This document shows positions 1 through 5,861 of a stretch of DNA of 5,861 nt, piece after piece. Source of the stretch: Gammaproteobacteria bacterium (lineage in GTDB: Bacteria > Pseudomonadota > Gammaproteobacteria > Cardiobacteriales > Wohlfahrtiimonadaceae); assembly GCA_003864535.1 (NCBI GenBank), contig BHEQ01000135.1:1-5861 (forward strand). Reading direction: 5' to 3'. Below the pieces are notes generated by a model. The model worked only from the letters and a program-made list of their open reading frames with translations, did not search any database and was not told where the DNA came from. Position numbers and translations under genes: made by a program. The first letter of the stretch is position 1; each line of letters starts with the position of its first letter.

Positions 1-2287
1 CATTATTTAGAAAATCAAAATTTAAACTATCAGTAAACTCGTTAGTTAGTTCTTCAGTCAGTTCTTCTTGAGTTAGCTTAGCTATATCCACAGAATCAAC
101 ATAATCAACAGAATCATCAGTAACCATTTTGCTTGGATCTGAAAAATCAAAATCTAAATTATAATCTAAAGTTTCTTCGTCTGATTTTGCAAGTTCAGCA
201 GCAGGTGCGGCAGTAATTGGTTGATTAAAGCTTAAACCACTAGAATTAGCTTCAATAGGTGCGGCAGCCATTGGTAGCTCAAAGCTTAAGCCACTAGAAT
301 TAGCTGCAATAGGCGCAGCAGCCATTGGTAGCTCAAAGCTTAAACCACTAGAATTAGCTGCAATCGGTGCGGCAGCCATTGGTAGCTCAAAGCTTAAACC
401 ACTAGAATTAGCTGCAATAGGTGCGGCAGCCATTGGTAGCTCAAAGCTTAAACCACTAGAATTAGCTTCAACAGGTGCGGCAGCTATTGGTAGCTCAAAG
501 CTTAACTTATCAGAATTAGTCTCAACAGGTGCGGCAGCCATTGGTAGCTCAAAGCTTAAACCACTAGAATTAGCTTCAACAGGTGCGGCAGCTATTGGTA
601 GCTCAAAGCTTAACTTATCAGAATTAGTTCCAACAGGTTTAGCGCTGGTAGTGCTGGCATGCGTTGAAAAGTCAAAGCTTAAATCATCAAGATTGGTCTG
701 AGCTTGTGAATCAGTAGGCTCTTTGTTTTCGGGAATTAGAGTATTTGCAGGAGCTAAGTCTAAATTTTGATAATTAGCTGTGGCTGCAAATGAATCTATC
801 TCAGCGGCTAGCTCTTCATTTTGGGCTTTAAGATCTCGCCGTTTCTTGATAAATATAACCCCCGCAATAAGCAAGATTATGCCTAAAAGACAAGAAGCTA
901 TAAGAACTAACTCAGCCATAATCATATCAATAATAACTTCAAAGAAAGACTTTTCTACAGCAGGGAGCTCTATTTTAGGTGCTACTTTAACAGGAGCTAC
1001 GGTACTAACTGGAGGAGCTGTAAGCTCCGCAGGCTTAATTTGTTCAGGTGCTGTCTCTACAGGCGCAGCTTGTGAAGTGTTTGATTGTAAAGTCTCTCCA
1101 TTAGCATCACTGCTATCAGGAAAAGGGAGTATTTCCTCAAGAATAAAGGGCTTTGCAATTCCATCTAGGTGGCTTATCTCACTTTTTTGAAGATTAGGTA
1201 ATAAGGGCTGGGCTTCAGTTGAAACTAAGTATACTGCATCTGTTGTTGTATTTAAGTTAACGCCATCCAAGGGTAAATCAATATTCTCTTCTTTTGGATC
1301 AATATTTGGGATATTTTTTACAATTACATCTTCCGTAACATCAACATAATGTTTTGAGGCTAAATTTGGAATATTTAAAACCACGCCTTCTTTTAATATT
1401 GAGCCTATAAATGCTTTTGGGTTCATTATTTTAATTGCATCAACCATTTCTCGTTGATTACTTGCAGATGCACCAACACTTGCAGCTATACTCCACAGTG
1501 TTTTGTTCTTCTCAACAGGCCCATAAGTTTTTCCTGAAAGCGTATATCTCGCTACTTTTTTAGTAACGGCTTTTGTAGTTGTAGTTTTATCTAAACTTGA
1601 TTGCTCTTTTTCAAGTTTAGATTTTGCTTCTGCGATCAGTTTTGCCTTTTCTTCTTTAGCTTCTTTAGCTAAGCGTGCTTTTTCTTCCTTAGCTTCTTGA
1701 GCTAAGCGAGCTTTTTCTTCTTTTTCTTCTTTAGCTAAGCGAGCTTTTTCTTCTTTTTCAGCTTTGGCTAATTTTGCCTTTTCGGCTTTAGCCTCTTTAG
1801 CAGATAATACTTTTTCAGTGCTTGCTAGAGGCAGTTCTTGGGCGACATCGTTTATATTTTCGCTAGAATCAACTAAGAGTGGCGTAGGATCTTCGACTAT
1901 AGGCTTAGGATCAAGCATCACTGGAATATCATAAAACTTAGGCTTGCCATCAAGTTTTGTTTCTAACAATATAACAAAACTTGGATTACTAACAGCGTTG
2001 CGACTGGTAATAATTGCTTTTTTTGCCGCACCATCTTCATCAATAACTAGCTCAAATTGCATACTTGTAGGCGGGGTTAAGCGTAAGCGTAAGTATTCAG
2101 AGGGAGTTGCTAAGCGAACGTAACTCTCTTCTCCTTTTAGAGGAATTTCTATTTTAAGGCGCTCATCAAGGTATGAGATTATTTTAGGCTCGGAGAGCTC
2201 ATAAGCATAAGTAATACCTTGAAGCGATGCAATACTTGAAAAAGAAAATGTCAAAGCTAATAGGAAACGATGTTGTAGTGCAGTCAT
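1..2287 (-). CDS. fimV: FimV/HubP-type polar landmark protein, 3' end beyond window
   Basis: An inner-membrane protein of the FimV/HubP family, which marks cell poles, binds peptidoglycan in the periplasm and recruits type IV pilus, flagellar or chromosome-partition factors in the cytoplasm (family knowledge). 762 codons are visible and the frame is still open at the left edge, so the C-terminal FimV domain is missing. Order: signal peptide 1-28 (probable cut after TYA); FimV N-terminal domain about 29-130, ending in IPVMLDP; Lys/Glu 11-residue repeats 170-224; LysM-like domain about 248-309, with YGPVEKNKTLWSIA and a final VVLNIP; Pro/Ala/Thr-rich linker about 400-445; one membrane helix about 457-480 followed by KKRR, which fits periplasmic N-terminus and cytoplasmic C-terminus; then 18-residue LSFELP repeats 559-684 and an acidic tail with LDFDF and LNFDF motifs. 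The ATG at 2287 is the first possible start: an in-frame TAA lies 18 nt upstream, and a GAGAG Shine-Dalgarno (2294-2298) sits 6 nt away. It follows asd as in Pseudomonas. The partner proteins are not known. Confidence 0.93.
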   Translation of the reverse strand, partial: MTALQHRFLLALTFSFSSIASLQGITYAYELSEPKIISYLDERLKIEIPLKGEESYVRLATPSEYLRLRLTPPTSMQFELVIDEDGAAKKAIITSRNAVSNPSFVILLETKLDGKPKFYDIPVMLDPKPIVEDPTPLLVDSSENINDVAQELPLASTEKVLSAKEAKAEKAKLAKAEKEEKARLAKEEKEEKARLAQEAKEEKARLAKEAKEEKAKLIAEAKSKLEKEQSSLDKTTTTKAVTKKVARYTLSGKTYGPVEKNKTLWSIAASVGASASNQREMVDAIKIMNPKAFIGSILKEGVVLNIPNLASKHYVDVTEDVIVKNIPNIDPKEENIDLPLDGVNLNTTTDAVYLVSTEAQPLLPNLQKSEISHLDGIAKPFILEEILPFPDSSDANGETLQSNTSQAAPVETAPEQIKPAELTAPPVSTVAPVKVAPKIELPAVEKSFFEVIIDMIMAELVLIASCLLGIILLIAGVIFIKKRRDLKAQNEELAAEIDSFAATANYQNLDLAPANTLIPENKEPTDSQAQTNLDDLSFDFSTHASTTSAKPVGTNSDKLSFELPIAAAPVEANSSGLSFELPMAAAPVETNSDKLSFELPIAAAPVEANSSGLSFELPMAAAPIAANSSGLSFELPMAAAPIAANSSGLSFELPMAAAPIAANSSGLSFELPMAAAPIEANSSGLSFNQPITAAPAAELAKSDEETLDYNLDFDFSDPSKMVTDDSVDYVDSVDIAKLTQEELTEELTNEFTDSLNFDFLNN
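236..613 (-). repeat. Seven 54-bp in-frame tandem repeats in fimV
   Basis: Each 54-bp unit encodes 18 residues, consensus LSFELPMAAAPIAANSSG. AAGCTT recurs at exactly 54-bp steps at 228, 282, 336, 390, 444, 498, 552 and 606. Seven full units cover residues 559-684. An eighth, decaying unit (LSFNQPITAAPAA) starts at residue 685, and a diverged 23-residue unit (LSFDFSTHA...) precedes the array at 614-682. Variants are PIAAAPVEANSSG, PMAAAPVETNSDK, PMAAAPIAANSSG (three units) and PMAAAPIEANSSG. Units differ by only a few bases, so the expansion looks recent. The unit length is a multiple of three, so copy-number change keeps the frame. The array is on the cytoplasmic side of the membrane helix. 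Confidence 0.97.
419..628. repeat. Perfect 102-bp direct repeat at 108-bp offset
   Basis: Bases 419-520 and 527-628 are identical over 102 bp. The offset of 108 bp is exactly two 54-bp units, so a two-unit block (one unit with ANSSG, one with TNSDK) was duplicated whole within the larger array. The flanks of each copy differ (t418 against c526; ct at 521-522 against tc at 629-630). Confidence 0.95.
848..919 (-). other. FimV transmembrane helix
   Basis: Residues 457-480 (from MAELVLIASCLLGIILLIAG onward) form the only strongly hydrophobic segment after the signal peptide. KKRR follows at once, so by the positive-inside rule the chain crosses outward-to-inward here. Everything encoded to the left of 848 is therefore predicted cytoplasmic. 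Confidence 0.85.
1361..1546 (-). other. FimV LysM-like peptidoglycan-binding domain
   Basis: Residues about 248-309. The segment YGPVEKNKTLWSIA matches the family pattern YGPV-x-x-x-x-TLW-x-IA, followed by a region ending MNPKAFIGS, then LKEGVVLNIPN, equivalent to the usual NP-x-AF and L-x-x-G-x-x-L-x-IP motifs. In this family the domain binds peptidoglycan and helps polar placement. Confidence 0.85.
1616..1780 (-). repeat. Five 33-bp in-frame repeats, Lys/Glu hendecads in fimV
   Basis: Five consecutive 11-residue units at residues 170-224, consensus KARLAKEAKEE, lie between the FimV N-terminal domain and the LysM-like domain. The first (KAKLAKAEKEE) and last (KAKLIAEAKSK) are more diverged. 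Dense Lys/Glu alternation with Ala and Leu at fixed places predicts a long straight helix: a single stable alpha helix or a hendecad coiled coil, like the TolA stalk. Fifty-five helical residues would span roughly 80 angstroms, enough to hold the N-terminal domain away from the wall-binding domain. The structural role is inference. Confidence 0.9.
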
Positions 2288-2399
2288 GTTTTGCTCTCGA
2301 AGTTATAAACAATTTTGATATTTAATTAAGCTTAAATATCGCTCATTATTCTCACAGAAATATTCTATTAATTAACGCATTTTTATAGAACGCTATCTG

Positions 2400-2449
2400 A
2401 TATAAACTCTTAAAAAAATAAGTTTTCACTTGTTTTTAAGAGTTTATAT
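2400..2449. repeat. 17-bp perfect inverted repeat (hairpin) upstream of fimV
   Basis: The arms 2400-2416 and 2433-2449 are perfect reverse complements (ATATAAACTCTTAAAAA), separated by 16 bases. On the minus strand the interior reads AAGT-GAAA-ACTT followed by A and seven T, so a smaller A/U-rich hairpin with a GAAA loop and U-tract is nested inside. It could act as a weak intrinsic terminator after asd, an attenuator in a fimV leader, or a protein-binding palindrome. The near absence of G-C pairs argues against a strong terminator. The repeat itself is certain; its function is not. Confidence 0.85.
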
Positions 2450-2457
2450 TTATTTTA

Positions 2458-2514
2458 TGATCAATAATAAAGTGAACATATTAAATAAATGAACATATTA
2501 AAAATGATCATATT
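2458..2514. promoter_or_regulatory. Four spaced TGA(A/T)CA boxes, possible operator array
   Basis: Boxes start at 2458 (TGATCA), 2473 (TGAACA), 2490 (TGAACA) and 2505 (TGATCA), with spacings of 15, 17 and 15 bp. The two inner boxes extend to the identical 13-mer TGAACATATTAAA; the last continues TATT. The outer two are true palindromes. Spacings of one and a half helical turns and the symmetric order suggest several copies of one regulator binding upstream of fimV. I do not recognise the regulator, and AT-rich DNA gives such matches by chance more often. Confidence 0.35.
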
Positions 2515-2544
2515 CTACACGCTAAGTCAATAAAAGTCTGGTAT

Positions 2545-2580
2545 TTATCATAATTTTACACAAGATTATCATAAATTATA
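2545..2580 (-). promoter_or_regulatory. TATAAT with 9-bp direct repeat, possible fimV promoter
   Basis: A perfect TATAAT lies on the minus strand at 2575-2580, about 45 nt after the asd stop. No good -35 is at 16-18 nt; TTGCAA at 2594-2599 is only 13 nt away. The 9-mer TTATCATAA occurs on the plus strand at 2545-2553 and 2566-2574, 21 bp apart, about two helical turns. If used, the promoter would give fimV a leader of about 280 nt that contains the inverted repeat. Weak evidence. Confidence 0.22.
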
Positions 2581-2624
2581 CTGTGTTTACTTCTTGCAAT
2601 TGATGAGTTTATTTCAAGATGGAT

Positions 2625-3731
2625 TTATTTTAATAAGAGCAGCATTCTTCTTAAAGGCTCAGCTGCTCCCCATAAAAGTTGATCCCCAACCGTGAACGCG
2701 CCTAAAAACTGAGAGCCCATGTTTAATTTACGCAAACGTCCAACAGGTATATTTAAATTCCCACTAACTGCCGCAGGGGTTAATTGCTGCATAGTTAGCT
2801 CGCGCTCATTAGGAATTACTTGCGCCCATTGATTGGCATTTTTTAAGATATCTTCAATATCCGCAATTGCAATATCTTTATTGAGTTTAATGGTTAATGC
2901 TTGCGAATGGCAGCGCATAGCCCCAACTCTTACGCAAATTCCATCTACAGCAATAGGCTTAAGCGGTTGGAGTATTTTATTGGTTTCAGCCATTCCTTTC
3001 CATTCTTCTTTACTTTGCCCATTATCTAATTGCTTATCTATCCATGGAATTAAGCTACCTGCTAGCGGCGCACCAAAACGTGCGCTCGGATAACTATCAC
3101 TCAAAATACATTCAGATACTTTACGATCAATCTCTAAGATAGCAGATGCTGGATCTGCAAGATCAGTTTTCACATGATTATAAATAGTCCCCATTTGGTT
3201 TAATAATTCACGCATATTTTGTGCGCCAGCCCCAGATGCAGACTGATAAGTCATCGCACTAACCCATTCAACCAAACCTGCGTTAAATAATCCACCTAAG
3301 CCCATTAACATTAAGCTTACGGTGCAATTGCCACCGATAAAGTTTTTAACGCCCGCATCTATCCCTTGTTTGATTAAATCACCATTAACTGGATCAAGAA
3401 TAATCATGGCAGCATCATTCATACGCAAGCTTGAAGCTGCATCGACCCAATATCCTTGCCAGCCGCAGCTGCGTAATTTATCAAAAACCGCACTTGTATA
3501 ATCTCCACCTTGGCAGGTAATGATAATATCTTGAGTGCTTAAAATTTCAATATTATAGGCATCTTGGAGTATTTTATTATAGCTACCTGTAACATTTGGA
3601 GCTGCACCACCAGAATTTGAGGTGGTAAAAAAAGTAGTTTCTATAGAACTAAAATCATTCTCGGCACGCATTCGATCCATCAATACTGATCCAACCATAC
3701 CGCGCCAACCAACTAAACCAACTTTTTGCAT
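2625..3731 (-). CDS. asd: Aspartate-semialdehyde dehydrogenase
   Basis: Reduces L-aspartyl-4-phosphate to L-aspartate-4-semialdehyde with NADPH in the cytoplasm, the branch point to lysine/diaminopimelate, methionine and threonine. The 368 residues match the E. coli-type enzyme (367) from end to end. Visible motifs: nucleotide-binding GWRGMVG at 8-14; TCQGGDYT at 72-79; WVDAASSLRM at 95-104; catalytic Cys136 in GGNCTVSLM; Gln163 in TYQSAS; SLIPWIDKQLDNGQS at 226-240; substrate-binding Arg268 and catalytic His275 in CVRVGAMRCHSQA; and the C-terminal VGRLRKLNMG and GDQLLWGAAEPLRRM. These correspond to E. coli Cys135, Gln162, Arg267 and His274. The ATG has an AGGA Shine-Dalgarno 8 nt upstream, and the N-terminus aligns with the family, so the start is secure. 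It lies 88 bp after leuB on the same strand and may be co-transcribed with it. The gene appears intact. Confidence 0.98.
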   Translation of the reverse strand: MQKVGLVGWRGMVGSVLMDRMRAENDFSSIETTFFTTSNSGGAAPNVTGSYNKILQDAYNIEILSTQDIIITCQGGDYTSAVFDKLRSCGWQGYWVDAASSLRMNDAAMIILDPVNGDLIKQGIDAGVKNFIGGNCTVSLMLMGLGGLFNAGLVEWVSAMTYQSASGAGAQNMRELLNQMGTIYNHVKTDLADPASAILEIDRKVSECILSDSYPSARFGAPLAGSLIPWIDKQLDNGQSKEEWKGMAETNKILQPLKPIAVDGICVRVGAMRCHSQALTIKLNKDIAIADIEDILKNANQWAQVIPNERELTMQQLTPAAVSGNLNIPVGRLRKLNMGSQFLGAFTVGDQLLWGAAEPLRRMLLLLK

Positions 3732-3782
3732 AATATATTCCTAAATATTTAAATTAAAATAAAAAGATAATTATTAATCAAG

Positions 3783-3802
3783 ATCATGATAAATCTCATG
3801 AT
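3783..3802. promoter_or_regulatory. Small inverted repeat between leuB and asd
   Basis: ATCATGA at 3783-3789 and TCATGAT at 3796-3802 form a 7-bp perfect inverted repeat with a 6-nt loop, 18 bp after the leuB stop. Each arm contains the palindrome TCATGA, 12 bp apart. No U-tract follows directly on the minus strand, so it is a poor intrinsic terminator; it could be an operator or a stabilising hairpin at the leuB 3' end. The remainder of the 88-bp gap is AT-rich, with only the asd Shine-Dalgarno recognisable. Confidence 0.3.
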
Positions 3803-3819
3803 TATTTAATTATTTTCAA

Positions 3820-4890
3820 TTATTTTCCAAGTGCGGTAATAACCGCATCACCCATCGCAATACAACCAATCACCGCATCATCTTTACTGGCAATATCGCG
3901 CGTGCGTAGCCCTGATTTTAATACAGACTTAACCGCAGTTTCAATCTCTTGGGATATATCTAAGCGATTGAATGTATATTTAAACATCATGCTTAGCGAG
4001 AGGATAGTCGCTAATGGATTCGCTTTATCTTGCCCCGCAATATCTGGTGCTGAACCGTGAATCGGCTCATACAAACCTTTATTATTCTCATCTAATGAGG
4101 CTGAAGGCAGCATTCCAATTGAGCCTGTCAGCATTGAAGCTTCATCTGACAAAATATCGCCAAAGATATTACCAGTTACCATGACATCAAATTGCTTGGG
4201 ATTACGCACTAATTGCATCGCGGCGTTATCAACTAACATATGGGTGAGGCTAACATCAGGATAATCCGCCGCTACTTCTATCATGACATCGCGCCATAAT
4301 TGAGTTGCTTCTAATACATTCATTTTATCGATAGAGCAGAGTTTTTTACCGCGTTTTTGTGCAGATTGAAAAGCCACATGGGCGATGCGTTTGATTTCAG
4401 ATTCTGAGTAAATCATCGTATTAAAGCCAACACGTTCGCCATTTCTAAGCTCTATACCACGCGGTTCGCCAAAATAAATATCTCCAGTTAATTCACGTAC
4501 AATTAAAATATCTAAATTTACAACTAGCTCATTTTTTAAGCTCGAGGCATGGGCTAGCTCTTCAAACACCTGAGCTGGGCGCAGGTTTGCAAATAAATTC
4601 AAAGATTTACGAATCGCTAATAAGCCTTGTTCAGGACGTTGTGCCCGCGGTAAACTATCATATTGGGGGCCGCCAACCGCGCCTAATAAAATTGCATGAG
4701 CAATTCTAGCTTTTTTTAAGGTCTCATCAGGAAAAGGCGAGGCGGTTGCATCTACCGCACAACCGCCAATTAATCCATATTCCAAGGCTATACCTAAAGC
4801 ATATTTTTGATCAAGATGGTTTAAAACACGGACCGCTTGGCTTACAATTTCAGGACCGATGCCGTCGCCTGGTAAAACTAAAATTTTCAT
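3820..4890 (-). CDS. leuB: 3-Isopropylmalate dehydrogenase
   Basis: Catalyses the NAD-dependent oxidation and decarboxylation of (2R,3S)-3-isopropylmalate to 2-oxoisocaproate, the third step of leucine synthesis, as a cytoplasmic dimer needing Mg or Mn. The 356 residues are close to the usual 355-365. Motifs: LPGDGIGPEIV at 6-16; LLGAVGGPQYD at 68-78; substrate arginines Arg94, Arg104 (FANLRP) and Arg132 (VRELTGDIYFGEPRG); Tyr139; Lys189 in IDKMNVLEA; metal-binding Asp221, Asp245 and Asp249 (NIFGDILSDE); and GLYEPIHGSAPDIAG at 272-286, where Asp283 fits NAD rather than NADP. Position 190 is Met where Ala is usual (DKANVLE), a mild oddity. An AAGG Shine-Dalgarno sits 6 nt before the ATG, and the protein starts directly with the first beta strand as expected. 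asd follows as in related bacteria, but the upstream neighbour is a transporter, not leuC/leuD. The 116-bp upstream gap shows no clear promoter and no leucine-rich leader peptide. Confidence 0.98.
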   Translation of the reverse strand: MKILVLPGDGIGPEIVSQAVRVLNHLDQKYALGIALEYGLIGGCAVDATASPFPDETLKKARIAHAILLGAVGGPQYDSLPRAQRPEQGLLAIRKSLNLFANLRPAQVFEELAHASSLKNELVVNLDILIVRELTGDIYFGEPRGIELRNGERVGFNTMIYSESEIKRIAHVAFQSAQKRGKKLCSIDKMNVLEATQLWRDVMIEVAADYPDVSLTHMLVDNAAMQLVRNPKQFDVMVTGNIFGDILSDEASMLTGSIGMLPSASLDENNKGLYEPIHGSAPDIAGQDKANPLATILSLSMMFKYTFNRLDISQEIETAVKSVLKSGLRTRDIASKDDAVIGCIAMGDAVITALGK

Positions 4891-5006
4891 AAGTAACCTT
4901 TTTATAGAATATATTGCGGATAATATTTAGATAGATTTGTAAAGTGCATATCTAATTAATAGAAGTCCTCACGCTAATTGTAAGAGTTTCTTAAAGTAAA
5001 GAGATC

Positions 5007-5861
5007 TTATTTTACTGATTTTTTAGCAGAAAGATAGGTAAGGAGAAAGGTCATTATACTTGCATTTATGAGCAATCCCCACATTATAGATTGATATGAG
5101 CCAGTGACATCGCGTATGTATCCAAAAAAAGTAGGCGTTATCGCAGAGATTAGGTAGCCGATAGAAAGTATCATCGCCGTCCAGCTGGCAACTTCGCTTA
5201 CATCTTTAGTTTCATAAAAAGGGAGGGTTAAAATAAGGATAAACATGCCGCCATTGGCACTTAATCCCAATATAATCGCCATTAAAATCGGCATAAAATT
5301 TGGGGCTAGAGCAAATCCTAACAGCGCGGTCATCGTCATGAATCCACATGAAAAAATAACCCAAGCGTGGGAGAAACGCGCTAATAATATAGGAAAAATA
5401 ATGCTGCCTAAAGGAGCGATAAACATAAATACATTCAAGGTGAAATTAGCACTTGAAGCATCCGCGCCATTCTCAATCAAATACGGCATAAGCCACGGTA
5501 GAATTGTGTAAAAAGTTCCTGATTGTAAGCCAAAGCCGATTAATAATGTCCACGCACGTTTGTTCTTCCAAGGAAGTTTAACTATTATTTCTTGAGTTTT
5601 AGTGCTTTTTTTAAAGATAAAATATACCGCCCAAATTATCCCAACCGCCGCAATCGGCAAGGCCCAAAGCTCCAAAGCCTCCTGCCAGCTTAAACCAAAA
5701 TAGCGCATTAAAGGGATCGTGGCTATTGTTCCAAACATGCCGCTACAACTTATTCCGAGTGAATAGAGCATCATTCCTTTGTTGATTTGCGTACTAAAAT
5801 AGCGCCTAACAAATCCTGAAATTAATGGACCTGAAATAGCAATGCTTGTGCCAATAAGAAA
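5007..5861 (-). CDS. MFS transporter, CynX/NimT-like, 5' end beyond window
   Basis: A polytopic inner-membrane protein of the major facilitator superfamily. 284 C-terminal residues are visible, and the frame is open through the right edge with no stop, so the methionines near 5774 are internal and the true start lies outside. The visible part has about nine hydrophobic segments: one at the extreme N-terminus, two before a basic loop at about 84-103 (KKSTKTQE...KLPWKNKRAW), and six after it. This fits helices 4-12 of a 12-helix carrier with its central cytoplasmic loop. SGPLISGFVRR, SWQEALELWALPI and the LQSGTFYTILPWLMPYL stretch resemble the CynX/NimT (cyanate/nitroimidazole transporter-like) branch. 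The substrate cannot be read from sequence. The stop is 116 bp before the leuB start on the same strand; co-transcription is possible but not shown. Confidence 0.85.
   Translation of the reverse strand, partial: FLIGTSIAISGPLISGFVRRYFSTQINKGMMLYSLGISCSGMFGTIATIPLMRYFGLSWQEALELWALPIAAVGIIWAVYFIFKKSTKTQEIIVKLPWKNKRAWTLLIGFGLQSGTFYTILPWLMPYLIENGADASSANFTLNVFMFIAPLGSIIFPILLARFSHAWVIFSCGFMTMTALLGFALAPNFMPILMAIILGLSANGGMFILILTLPFYETKDVSEVASWTAMILSIGYLISAITPTFFGYIRDVTGSYQSIMWGLLINASIMTFLLTYLSAKKSVK

Larger units (their letters stand above)
2288..2624. other. 337-bp AT-rich non-coding region between asd and fimV
   Basis: I find no convincing gene here. It begins after the asd stop and ends at the fimV start. 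Read on the minus strand it holds, in order, a TATAAT and a 9-bp direct repeat near 2545-2580, four TGA(A/T)CA boxes at 2458-2514, a 17-bp perfect inverted repeat at 2400-2449, and the fimV Shine-Dalgarno GAGAG at 2294-2298. Most likely it is the fimV promoter and leader region. I could not fix a promoter with good -35 and -10 elements. Confidence 0.7.

Noticed and set aside
236..682. CRISPR-like regular repeats
   Set aside because: Units are contiguous with no unique spacers, keep the reading frame and encode a coherent protein repeat inside fimV.
780..1190. Plus-strand open frame of 136 codons with Ser/Ala/Ile-rich product
   Set aside because: It lies wholly opposite fimV, whose minus-strand frame shows clear family domains; the plus-strand product has no recognisable motif.
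2833..3093. Plus-strand open frame of 86 codons
   Set aside because: Antisense to the well-conserved middle and C-terminal part of asd; a frame shadow.
4902..4949. 15-codon minus-strand mini-ORF before leuB as a leucine attenuation leader
   Set aside because: It has only two Leu codons that are not adjacent, no nearby Shine-Dalgarno and no terminator/antiterminator pair.
4981..5016. Short inverted repeats TAAGA/TCTTA and AGTAAA/TTTACT near the MFS stop as a terminator
   Set aside because: Stems are 5-6 bp, almost all A-T, and no U-tract follows on the minus strand.
5245..5511. Plus-strand open frame of 88 codons
   Set aside because: Antisense to membrane helices of the MFS gene; no motif of its own.
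5007..5774. MFS gene starting at the methionines near 5774 as a complete 255-residue protein
   Set aside because: The frame stays open for 29 more codons to the window edge with family-like sequence (SGPLISGFVRR), and a 12-helix carrier would lack its first helices.

Overview
The window carries four genes, all read leftward on the minus strand: a partial MFS transporter (right edge), leuB, asd, and a partial fimV/hubP-type gene running off the left edge. DNA is AT-rich, most strongly between genes. LeuB and Asd resemble the E. coli-type gammaproteobacterial enzymes along their whole length. The order leuB-asd-fimV is the one known from Pseudomonas and other Gammaproteobacteria, where truA usually follows. 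I infer a low-GC gammaproteobacterium, genus not resolvable from this stretch.

Right to left: (1) 5007-5861, the last 284 codons of a CynX/NimT-like major facilitator protein. (2) 4891-5006, a short AT-rich gap with the leuB Shine-Dalgarno. (3) leuB, 3-isopropylmalate dehydrogenase, complete, all catalytic residues present. (4) an 88-bp gap with a small TCATGA inverted repeat. (5) asd, aspartate-semialdehyde dehydrogenase, complete, all catalytic residues present. (6) 2288-2624, a 337-bp AT-rich non-coding stretch with a 17-bp perfect inverted repeat, four spaced TGA(A/T)CA boxes, a 9-bp direct repeat and a TATAAT; it probably holds the fimV promoter/leader. (7) fimV, 762 codons visible: signal peptide, FimV N-terminal domain, Lys/Glu hendecad spacer, LysM-like domain, one membrane helix, and a cytoplasmic part with seven 18-residue tandem repeats.

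leuB (leucine synthesis) and asd (branch point to lysine/diaminopimelate, methionine and threonine) are core amino-acid genes. fimV encodes an inner-membrane polar organiser that binds peptidoglycan outside and recruits partners inside. The main novelty is in fimV: two independent repeat expansions (33-bp units on the periplasmic side, 54-bp units on the cytoplasmic side), the second including a perfect 102-bp duplication. I see no RNA gene, mobile element, CRISPR array or clear new multi-gene system.
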